This document shows positions 1-4,910 of a stretch of 6,511 bases of DNA, piece after piece (positions within the stretch are counted from its first letter, which is position 1; every line of letters starts with the position of its first letter). This DNA comes from Candidatus Bipolaricaulota bacterium (GTDB lineage Bacteria > Bipolaricaulota > Bipolaricaulia > Bipolaricaulales > Bipolaricaulaceae): NCBI GenBank assembly GCA_021163465.1, contig JAGGWU010000135.1, positions 1 to 6,511 on the forward strand, given 5' to 3'. The notes beneath the pieces are model-generated. The model saw only the letters and a program-made list of their open reading frames with translations. It was not told the DNA's origin and searched no databases. The translations under genes and the position numbers were made by a program.

Positions 1-108
1 CCGGATCGTGGTCTCCAACTCCCCCACGGTTGCTCGAGCCTCAGGCGCCGCATCCGGGGGCTTTGCCCCAACGAGGAGGAAGATCGGACTCAATATCTCG
101 CCGATCAC
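1..108 (-). CDS. Unidentified partial reading frame running off the left edge, downstream of feoB
   Basis: On the minus strand a frame is open from a GTG at 106-108 to the window edge (36 codons). It reads VIGEILSPIFLLVGAKPP and then an acidic, alanine-rich stretch ending in GELETTIR. The first part is hydrophobic and has a P-I-F-x-x-V-G pattern loosely like membrane segments of cation/proton antiporters, but this is too short to assign. The same frame has a TGA at 124-126, so GTG is the only obvious start. A 15-codon frame (ATG at 150-152, MYRTPTKKVDILIPR) begins 6 bases after the feoB stop, and its TGA overlaps this GTG. The two could be a translationally coupled leader and gene, or one gene broken by a frameshift. 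It could also be chance. I do not recognise the product. Confidence 0.3.
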   Translation of the reverse strand, partial: MIGEILSPIFLLVGAKPPDAAPEARATVGELETTIR

Positions 109-158
109 CGGGGTATCAAGATATCAACTTTTTTGGTCGGGGTGCGGTACATCTGGGC

Positions 159-2057
159 TCAACAGGTCCCGATCCCAAAGAGACACGAAAAGCCCCGGAC
201 GATAAGGCCGATCACGAGGGCCACCCCCACGGTACCCGCCACAACGAGCAGGGTCTTGCGGTGGCCAAGCTCCCGCCACAGCGCCGCTACCGTGGCGATG
301 CAGGGGACGTAGAAGATCACGAAAACGGTAAAAACCACCATCTCCCTGCCGGAAAGGGCCGCCCCGAAGTCCATCGTCCCCAAGGCTTGTCCCAGCATGA
401 TGAGGGAGAGCTCCTTTCTCAGGATCCCAAAAACCAAAGGCACCCCGACCGTGGCCGGAAGTCCTAAAGGCCAGGTGATCGGGAGTGCCAAGGTATTTAA
501 GAATCGAGTCCAGCCCAAGGCCTCGATCAGGGAAAAGAAAGCCGAGGCCACGATCAGGGTGGGCCAGGCCACGGTGATGAACCCCCGCAGGCGCAACCAC
601 ACCTTAAGAAGCATGGTGCGCAAAGTTGGGAGCCGGTAAGGCGGTATTTCCATGATCAGCCCCGGCCCAATTCCTGGAAGGAGCTTGCGCAAGAGGGTTC
701 CCGCTGCCGCCACGACCAGGATGTTCAAAAGGTAGAGGGAGAAGGCGATCCAAGGGCCCACATAGCGGCCCACTATCCCGAAGATCACCACCGTACGTGC
801 AGCACAGGGGATCATTACCGCCAGCGCCGCGGTGACCAAGCGATCCCGCTCCTCCTCCAGGATCCGGGTAGCCAAAACCGCCGGCACCGAACAACCGTAT
901 CCCAAGAGGAAGGGGATCACGCTTTTTCCGTGAAGGCCGATCCGGTGCATGAGCCCGTCCAAGAGGAACCCGACGCGGGGCAAATACCCCACGTCCTCCA
1001 AGAATGCGAGGAAGAAGAGGAAGGGAACGAGATAGGGAAGCACGATCCCGATGCCGGCCCATAGCCCCTGGAGGGCCCCGCCCAGCACCTTGCCGATGGG
1101 ACCGGGGAACGCCCCTTCCACCGCTGCGGTAAGCGCATCCAAGGGAGGGAGCAGGTAACCTTCCAAAACGCCCCCGAGCTTGAACACCCCGAAGAAGAGG
1201 GCGAGGAGGACCGCCAGCATGATGGGATAGCCCCATACCCGGTGCATGAGAAGGGAATCGACCCGGTCCCGCAGGCTCGCGGCGGCATGGGTAACCCGGG
1301 CCACTTCCTCGAAGATCCCCAGGGCCAGGGCGTGGCGTTCGGCGGATAAGACCAAGGCAGGATCTTGTCCTCGCCGGGAAACGAACTCCCTTCGGGCAAT
1401 TTCCACCGCCTCCGTGAGCTCGCCGTCGCCCACCTCCTCCGGGAGGTCCTCCCCTGCCAGAAGGACCTCGGCGAGGTACCGCGGGGGAAGCCGGGTCTCC
1501 CGGGAAGCAAGTACCGCCGCAAGCCGTGTGAGGATTTCCTCTACGTCGGCGGCATAGCGCGGCGGGGTCGGTACCTTGGCTTGGGGTATTGCCGCGAGGA
1601 GCTCCTTTAGCCCCACCCCGCGCACGGCGATCGATTCCACCACCGGGGCCCCCAGGACCTCCGAAAGCCTCTCGCTGTCCACGTGGATCCCCTTGCGATG
1701 GGCTTCGTCCATCATGTTGAGGCACACCACCAGAGGGAGGCCGAGCTCCGCAAGCTCCAGGGTGAGTTCCAGCGAGCGCCCCAGGAGCGAGGCGTCCACC
1801 ACGTTTACCACCACGTCCACCTGGCCGGATAAGAGATAGTCCCGGGCGAGGCGTTCGGCGGGATCGCCCGCGTGGAGGGAATAGATGCCCGGGAGGTCCA
1901 CCACCTCGGCGGGCTTTCCCCCTACCAGGGCTTTCCCTTTCAGGACCTCAACGGTGGTCCCGGGGAAGTTGGACGCCACCGCTCGATATCCCACGATGGC
2001 ATTGAAGAGGGTGGATTTCCCGGAGTTGGGCTGGCCCACAAGGGCGACCCTAAGCAC
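159..2057 (-). CDS. feoB: Ferrous iron transport protein B (GTPase-coupled Fe2+ permease)
   Basis: Inner-membrane Fe(II) transporter of 632 residues. The N-terminal G domain shows all GTP-binding motifs: G1 GQPNSGKS (8-15), G2 around FPGTTVE (31-37), G3 DLPG (54-57), G4 NMMD (114-117) and a G5-like SIAVRGVG (142-149). A charged helical linker follows, and the polytopic membrane part starts near residue 276. It contains the conserved GCSVP (388-392, usually GCNVP) and PCAAR (417-421) gate motifs and a second cysteine motif, YVPCIATV, near residue 585. The length is towards the short side for FeoB, but no domain is missing. The start is GTG at 2055-2057. It overlaps the end of feoA by 8 bases and has a modest AAGG upstream, which suggests translational coupling. 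It is the second gene of a feoAB operon, and no terminator hairpin is evident after its TGA. Family assignment is secure from the motifs. Confidence 0.97.
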   Translation of the reverse strand: MLRVALVGQPNSGKSTLFNAIVGYRAVASNFPGTTVEVLKGKALVGGKPAEVVDLPGIYSLHAGDPAERLARDYLLSGQVDVVVNVVDASLLGRSLELTLELAELGLPLVVCLNMMDEAHRKGIHVDSERLSEVLGAPVVESIAVRGVGLKELLAAIPQAKVPTPPRYAADVEEILTRLAAVLASRETRLPPRYLAEVLLAGEDLPEEVGDGELTEAVEIARREFVSRRGQDPALVLSAERHALALGIFEEVARVTHAAASLRDRVDSLLMHRVWGYPIMLAVLLALFFGVFKLGGVLEGYLLPPLDALTAAVEGAFPGPIGKVLGGALQGLWAGIGIVLPYLVPFLFFLAFLEDVGYLPRVGFLLDGLMHRIGLHGKSVIPFLLGYGCSVPAVLATRILEEERDRLVTAALAVMIPCAARTVVIFGIVGRYVGPWIAFSLYLLNILVVAAAGTLLRKLLPGIGPGLIMEIPPYRLPTLRTMLLKVWLRLRGFITVAWPTLIVASAFFSLIEALGWTRFLNTLALPITWPLGLPATVGVPLVFGILRKELSLIMLGQALGTMDFGAALSGREMVVFTVFVIFYVPCIATVAALWRELGHRKTLLVVAGTVGVALVIGLIVRGFSCLFGIGTC

Positions 2058-2295
2058 CTGGCCTTACCACCACCTTCCGCGCCACACCCCGTCCCAAGGC
2101 GACCCGGGCCCCGTTCACTTCCACCAACACCGGTCCTCCCACCGGTGCCCGCGATACCGAGACAACCTCGGCTCCCGGGACGATCCCCAGGCGGGAGAGT
2201 TTGGCCACCAGACCCCTCCCGCCCTCAATCCTCACCACCCGCGCCTTGCATCCTGGGGGAAGGGTTTCCAGATTGGCAAAAGAATTGAGAAACAT
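2050..2295 (-). CDS. feoA: Ferrous iron transport protein A (FeoA, SH3-like)
   Basis: Small cytosolic partner of FeoB, 81 residues, the usual size for a single FeoA domain. It shows the family pattern: an LETLPPGCKARVV opening, a conserved RLGIVPGAEV turn, a PVGGPVLVEV strand, and an ALGRGVA segment before the final strand. FeoA proteins are SH3-like and are thought to modulate FeoB activity. Its position immediately upstream of feoB, with an 8-base overlap, supports the assignment. The ATG at 2293-2295 is preceded by an A-rich stretch without a Shine-Dalgarno site. The promoter -10 box ends 12 bases before the ATG, so the transcript leader should be only a few bases long. I did not see a convincing Fur- or DtxR-type operator, so iron regulation cannot be claimed from the sequence. 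Confidence 0.95.
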   Translation of the reverse strand: MFLNSFANLETLPPGCKARVVRIEGGRGLVAKLSRLGIVPGAEVVSVSRAPVGGPVLVEVNGARVALGRGVARKVVVRPGA

Positions 2296-2307
2296 TTTCT
2301 TTTTTGT

Positions 2308-2336
2308 ATTCTACCGGCCCACCCCACGGCGGTCAA
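2308..2336 (-). promoter_or_regulatory. feoAB promoter, sigma-70 type
   Basis: Read on the minus strand, TTGACC (2331-2336) is followed by a 17-base spacer and TAGAAT (2308-2313). The hexamers match the consensus at 5 of 6 positions each, with ideal spacing. Transcription would begin about 5 bases before the feoA ATG, giving a near-leaderless message. Confidence 0.8.
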
Positions 2337-2380
2337 CGGTCCGCGCTTCCTATCCCATCCGCCCGCTCGTTCCCTAACCG

Positions 2381-2398
2381 GCGGGATGGATCTCCCGC
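2381..2398. repeat. Inverted repeat over the amidase -35 region
   Basis: GCGGGA (2381-2386) and TCCCGC (2393-2398) are perfect inverted arms separated by 6 bases. The repeat ends 11 bases before the -10 box of the amidase gene and covers the expected -35 position. It could be an operator or could be chance in GC-rich DNA. No repressor is identified. Confidence 0.4.
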
Positions 2399-2415
2399 TC
2401 CCACTGCTCTATAAA
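2387..2415 (+). promoter_or_regulatory. Probable promoter of the amidase gene
   Basis: TATAAA at 2410-2415 is a good -10 box, 10 bases before the ATG at 2426. With a 17-base spacer the -35 would be TGGATC (2387-2392), only a 3 of 6 match, so the promoter is either weak or activator-dependent. No Shine-Dalgarno site lies between the -10 box and the ATG, consistent with a near-leaderless transcript. Confidence 0.5.
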
Positions 2416-2425
2416 CTCCGCTGCG

Positions 2426-3043
2426 ATGCGACGGTGCTGGTTCCTTTTTCTCGCTTGGTTCCTCATGTTCCCTTTTCTCGCCGCCGGACCCGTGGGGAGC
2501 CCCCCATTGATCGTGGTAGTGGATGCCGGCCATGGAGGAGAGGACCCCGGGGCGGTGGTGGCCGGGATAAAAGAGAAGGACATCGTGCTCGACATCGTCC
2601 TCCGCCTGTTTCAGCTTGCCCAAGGAGGGCCTGTGGAGGTGGTCCTCACCCGCATCACCGACCGCTACGTGGACTTGAAGGAGCGGGTGCGGTTCGCCGA
2701 GGAGGTGGGGGCGGTCCTTTATCTCTCGGTCCACGCCAATTACTCCTCCAACTCCCGCGTGAGGGGCATCGAGGTCTGGGTGGACGACTCCCGCGGGCCC
2801 GATGATCCGAGCTGGACGCTGGCGCGGACGGTACTGGAGGGGCTTGTAGAGGCCACCGGTGCCCCAAGCCGCGGGGTTCGCTCACAAAAACTCTACATGC
2901 GCCACACAAGGCTCCCCGCCGCCCTGGCCGAGGTGGGGTATCTCTCCAATCCTATTGAGCGTCGTCGCCTCCTCGACCCGGCTTACCGCGAGCGCATTGC
3001 CCAAGGGCTCCTCGAAGGGATCTATAACTTCTTGGGCCTCTAG
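2426..3043 (+). CDS. N-acetylmuramoyl-L-alanine amidase (Amidase_3), exported
   Basis: Cell-wall hydrolase of 205 residues that cleaves the bond between N-acetylmuramic acid and the L-alanine of the peptide stem. Residues 1-20 are a signal-peptide-like segment: two arginines, a strongly hydrophobic core, then LAAG. The catalytic domain follows directly. It has the conserved VVDAGHGGEDPG opening with zinc ligand His36, a second ligand Glu50 in GIKEKD, His103 in LSVHANYS, and the catalytic Glu169 in AEVGYLSN. These are the hallmark residues of the AmiA/AmiC/CwlV-type fold. The domain is complete and there is no extra cell-wall-binding module, so this is a minimal form. The gene is divergent from feoAB. 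Its TAG stop lies in the CTAG at which the first mobile element begins, but the usual C-terminal helix (GLLEGIYNFL) is present, so the protein does not look truncated. The specific subfamily name cannot be assigned. Confidence 0.93.
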   Translation: MRRCWFLFLAWFLMFPFLAAGPVGSPPLIVVVDAGHGGEDPGAVVAGIKEKDIVLDIVLRLFQLAQGGPVEVVLTRITDRYVDLKERVRFAEEVGAVLYLSVHANYSSNSRVRGIEVWVDDSRGPDDPSWTLARTVLEGLVEATGAPSRGVRSQKLYMRHTRLPAALAEVGYLSNPIERRRLLDPAYRERIAQGLLEGIYNFLGL

Positions 3044-3355
3044 AAGTCATTTCGAAGTTCCCTCAAGCAAACGATGATACAGGCCAAGATGCAGAAGGCT
3101 TTGTATATCATGGCGTTGCCGAGCCAGGCGAAGATTCCCCTGCCACCTCTTTAGCCTCCGCCATGCCATTACACAGTACTTCCGCGGCACCTCCTTCCAC
3201 GCACAACCGCAGCACATACAGGATCCCGTTCTTTCGGTCATCGGTCCGGGGGCGGCCGGTTCGAGCGGGGGCAAAAGCGGTCCCACCCTTCATCCGTCGG
3301 CCCATAGCCTTGCTCCCGCATGCCTCGAGGTTGGCCGAAAACACACGGGTTTCTT
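3044..3355 (-). mobile_element. Internally deleted IS5-family derivative (MITE-like), copy 1
   Basis: 312-bp element bounded on both sides by CTAG (3040-3043 and 3356-3359). In minus orientation, broken frames spell IS5-type transposase N-terminal sequence: GRPRTDDRKNGILYVLR in one frame, then GCAWKEVPRKYC and AWRRLKRWQ in the next. The C-terminal end follows directly in another frame (AFCILACIIVCLREL), so the catalytic middle is gone. The left end, AAGTCATTTCGAA, resembles the inverted end AAGTGGTTTCAAA of copy 2. At its right end this copy lacks 8 bases present in copy 2, so that terminal repeat is damaged. Members of the IS5 group are known to duplicate YTAR targets, which fits CTAG. The family call rests on remembered motifs, not on a search. 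It cannot encode a working transposase. Confidence 0.75.
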
Positions 3356-3808
3356 CTAGCCCTCCTTTACACCGTCCTCCCTTTTCTCGGGACGGGGGAG
3401 TGCGCCGTGGCGGTGGTTGTTTCACCCGGGGAGGTGCTTTTGGGGGCGATCTCCCCTTCCGGGATCGGCGCCCTGCACGGAGCTTTCCCGCTTCCTGGAG
3501 AGGAGGCAGCCCTCAAGGCTGTGGACCCAATGGAGATATTGGCCCAGAGGATATCGGCCGGCCGGGTTTCGTTCGTCCTTTCGGCGAGACCATGTGATGG
3601 AATCAAAGGTGGTCCCCTTTTGCGCATCTTCATCGAGCCACCCGTTACGCATTTCTCGGTGGAAAGGTGTGAGGTAGTGGACCCCCACGCAAGGAAGCTC
3701 CGCTGTGAAGCAACTTGCGACCTAAATTCCCCTATTTGTGGCGCCATGATGTCATTACGCCATATAATCCTGGGCCATGAAGAGGCTACAGGTGCAGCTG
3801 GACGATGA
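3320..3808 (+). CDS. Doubtful hypothetical frame, possible secreted-protein remnant
   Basis: A 162-codon frame whose ATG lies inside mobile element copy 1. From 3356 to about 3590 it looks coding: a hydrophobic segment (LLALLYTVLPFLGTGECA) resembling a signal peptide, then VVVSPGEVLLGAISPSGIGA, with GC-rich third positions. After about 3590 the composition becomes less GC-rich and cysteine-rich. The frame also runs through the vapB operator and 32 bases into vapB, so the tail is unlikely to be real. If the element is removed, leaving one CTAG, the frame has a TAA at 3025-3027 and no start before the hydrophobic part. It therefore seems to be a gene fragment for which the element supplies a start, or chance. 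I do not recognise any family. Confidence 0.27.
   Translation: MPRGWPKTHGFLLALLYTVLPFLGTGECAVAVVVSPGEVLLGAISPSGIGALHGAFPLPGEEAALKAVDPMEILAQRISAGRVSFVLSARPCDGIKGGPLLRIFIEPPVTHFSVERCEVVDPHARKLRCEATCDLNSPICGAMMSLRHIILGHEEATGAAGR
3739..3762. promoter_or_regulatory. Palindromic operator candidate upstream of vapB
   Basis: A 24-base imperfect palindrome centred between 3750 and 3751. The outer arms are TGGCG (3739-3743) and CGCCA (3758-3762) and the inner arms are ATGA (3746-3749) and TCAT (3752-3755), with 18 of 24 positions symmetrical. It directly abuts the -10 box at 3763. Antitoxins of the ribbon-helix-helix class typically bind such sites as dimers or with the toxin and repress their own operon. 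Binding here is inferred. Confidence 0.65.
3763..3768 (+). promoter_or_regulatory. vapBC -10 box, leaderless promoter
   Basis: A perfect TATAAT sits 8 bases before the vapB ATG, so the transcript would begin at or within a few bases of the start codon. No good -35 is visible at 16 to 18 bases upstream, where the palindrome lies. TTGTGG at 3736-3741 is 21 bases away, longer than usual. There is no Shine-Dalgarno site before the ATG. Confidence 0.65.
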
Positions 3809-4013
3809 GCTTTACAGGCGGCTGAAGGAGGAAGCCCACATGCGGGGGACCTCGATGGCCTCCTTGATCAGGGAGGCCCTGAAGAAAAGCCTCGGCATGA
3901 GGAAGCGCCGCCTCAAGGACTTCTCCTTCATCGGCGCCGGGGAGTCCGAGCAAGGTGAGCTTTCCCCGGTTTCCGAACGCCACGACGAGGCCCTCGAGGA
4001 GGCCTTCCGGTGA
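3777..4013 (+). CDS. vapB: VapB-type antitoxin, ribbon-helix-helix DNA-binding protein
   Basis: 78 residues. The N-terminal half, MKRLQVQLDDELYRRLKEEA then RGTSMASLIREALKKSL, is a typical ribbon-helix-helix (MetJ/Arc, CopG-like) fold: one basic-hydrophobic strand for the DNA groove and two amphipathic helices for dimerisation. The C-terminal half is acidic and probably flexible (ESEQGELSPVSERHDEALEEAF), as expected for the segment that wraps and blocks a PIN-domain toxin. It precedes the toxin gene with a 4-base overlap (GTGA at 4010-4013). The start is set by the TATAAT box 8 bases upstream. The palindrome at 3739-3762 is the likely autoregulatory site. The toxin-antitoxin role follows from the pair and is not demonstrated. 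The VapB name is used for the class. Confidence 0.85.
   Translation: MKRLQVQLDDELYRRLKEEAHMRGTSMASLIREALKKSLGMRKRRLKDFSFIGAGESEQGELSPVSERHDEALEEAFR
3996..4002 (+). promoter_or_regulatory. Ribosome binding site of vapC
   Basis: GAGGAGG lies inside the vapB coding sequence, 7 bases before the GTG at 4010. It fixes this GTG as the toxin start. Among the complete genes only feoB, with a modest AAGG, has anything comparable. Both are second genes of operons, whereas the first genes lack such sites. Confidence 0.7.
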
Positions 4014-4402
4014 TCTTCCTCGATACCTCGGCGATCTACGCCCTGGCCGATAGGGCCGACCCTAACCACTCCCGTGCCAAAAGACTCTTCTCCAAAGCGC
4101 TGAGGGAAGGGGAAGACCTCTTCACCCACTCCTACGACCTCGTGGAGGCCGCGGCCCTCATCCAATTCCGGCTCGGCCTGGAGCCGGCGCTGAGGTTCCT
4201 CAAGGAGAGCGCCTCCTTCGTGGTCCACTGGGTCACCCCCACGGACCACCGGGAGGGGGTGAAGCTCCTGGAGAAACGGGGAAGGAGAGGCTTGAGCCTT
4301 GTGGACTGTGTGAGCTTTGCGGTGATGCGGCGCTATGGGGTAAAGCTGTATCTCGCCTTCGACGAGGACTTCGAACGAGAGGGGTTCGAGCCCTTCGGTT
4401 AG
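4010..4402 (+). CDS. vapC: VapC-type toxin, PIN-domain ribonuclease
   Basis: 130 residues, normal for a single PIN domain. Conserved acidic metal-binding residues are in the expected order: Asp5 in MIFLDTSAIYAL, Glu46 in YDLVEAAALI, Asp99 in LSLVDCVSFAVM, and Asp118/Asp120 in AFDEDF near the C-terminus. VapC toxins are Mg2+-dependent endoribonucleases, usually cutting tRNA or rRNA and held inactive by VapB. The target of this one cannot be read from the sequence. The start is GTG, overlapping the vapB stop by 4 bases and preceded by a strong GAGGAGG site, so translation is coupled to the antitoxin. The catalytic set is intact, suggesting a functional toxin. The pair lies between two inverted defective mobile elements. 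Confidence 0.92.
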   Translation: MIFLDTSAIYALADRADPNHSRAKRLFSKALREGEDLFTHSYDLVEAAALIQFRLGLEPALRFLKESASFVVHWVTPTDHREGVKLLEKRGRRGLSLVDCVSFAVMRRYGVKLYLAFDEDFEREGFEPFG

Positions 4403-4552
4403 CCTATTCCTCGTGGCGACCGAGATGGGATCGCCCGCTCGTGTTCCCTGGCAGGGCCTTAAAGGGTGCAACCCATGTCGCGGAAAACAATAAACCTTTC
4501 TCCAAGGCAGTCCTCCAAATGCGACCCAGGATGCGTGATGCCGATCTTCTAG

Positions 4553-4853
4553 AAGTGGTTTCAAAACCCGTGTGTTTTCGGCTAACCTCGAGGCATGTGG
4601 GAGCAAGGCTATGAGCCGACGGATGAACGGTGGGACCGCTTTTGCCTCCGCCCGAACCGGCCGCCCCCGGGTCGATGACCGAAAGAACGGGATCCTGTAT
4701 GTGCTGCGGTTGTGCGTGGAAGGAGGTGCCGCGGAAGTACGCTGAAGAGGTGGCAGGGGGACCTTCGCCTGGCTCGGCAACGCCATGATGTACGAAGCCT
4801 TCTGCATCTTGGCCTGTATCATCGTTTGCTTGAGGGAACTTTCGGAATGAGTT
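4553..4853 (+). mobile_element. Internally deleted IS5-family derivative (MITE-like), copy 2
   Basis: 301-bp element bounded by CTAG at 4549-4552 and 4854-4857, and closely similar to the reverse complement of 3044-3355. Its ends are imperfect inverted repeats: AAGTGGTTTCAAA at the left and, inverted, AACTCATTCCGAAA at the right. It carries the same transposase relics as copy 1: GRPRVDDRKNGILYVLR, a frame change before GCAWKEVPRKY, and the C-terminal YEAFCILACIIVCLREL. Relative to copy 1 it lacks about 20 bases in the middle, just after the shared GCGGAAGTAC, and keeps 8 bases near its left end. It cannot encode a transposase. Its right end lies 16 bases from the -35 box of the ABC gene. Confidence 0.75.
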
Positions 4854-4873
4854 CTAGCCTTTTTCAACGGTCC

Positions 4874-4902
4874 TTGTCCCGTCTCGATTTGGGTCCTATG
4901 AT
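4874..4902 (+). promoter_or_regulatory. Promoter of the ABC ATPase gene, leaderless
   Basis: TTGTCC (4874-4879), a 17-base spacer and TATGAT (4897-4902). The -10 box ends 8 bases before the ATG at 4911, so the message should have essentially no leader, and no Shine-Dalgarno site is present. The CTAG of mobile element copy 2 ends at 4857, just upstream. Confidence 0.75.
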
Positions 4903-4910
4903 CCCGTGGG

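Noticed and set aside
604..1725. Minus-strand frame of 373 codons inside feoB
   Set aside because: It lies in a different frame of the same strand as feoB and is dominated by G, R and P. It has no domain, whereas feoB shows all its motifs in the other frame.
1885..2805. Plus-strand frame of 306 codons
   Set aside because: It is antisense to feoA and the start of feoB, then overlaps the amidase in another frame. It is proline- and arginine-rich without recognisable motifs.
3047..3425. Open frames inside the first repeat as real genes
   Set aside because: They are fragments of a frame-broken transposase or shadows of it. They are described under the mobile element instead.
4403..4548. Space between vapC and mobile element copy 2
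   Set aside because: I looked for hairpins, promoters and short genes on both strands and found nothing I could support.
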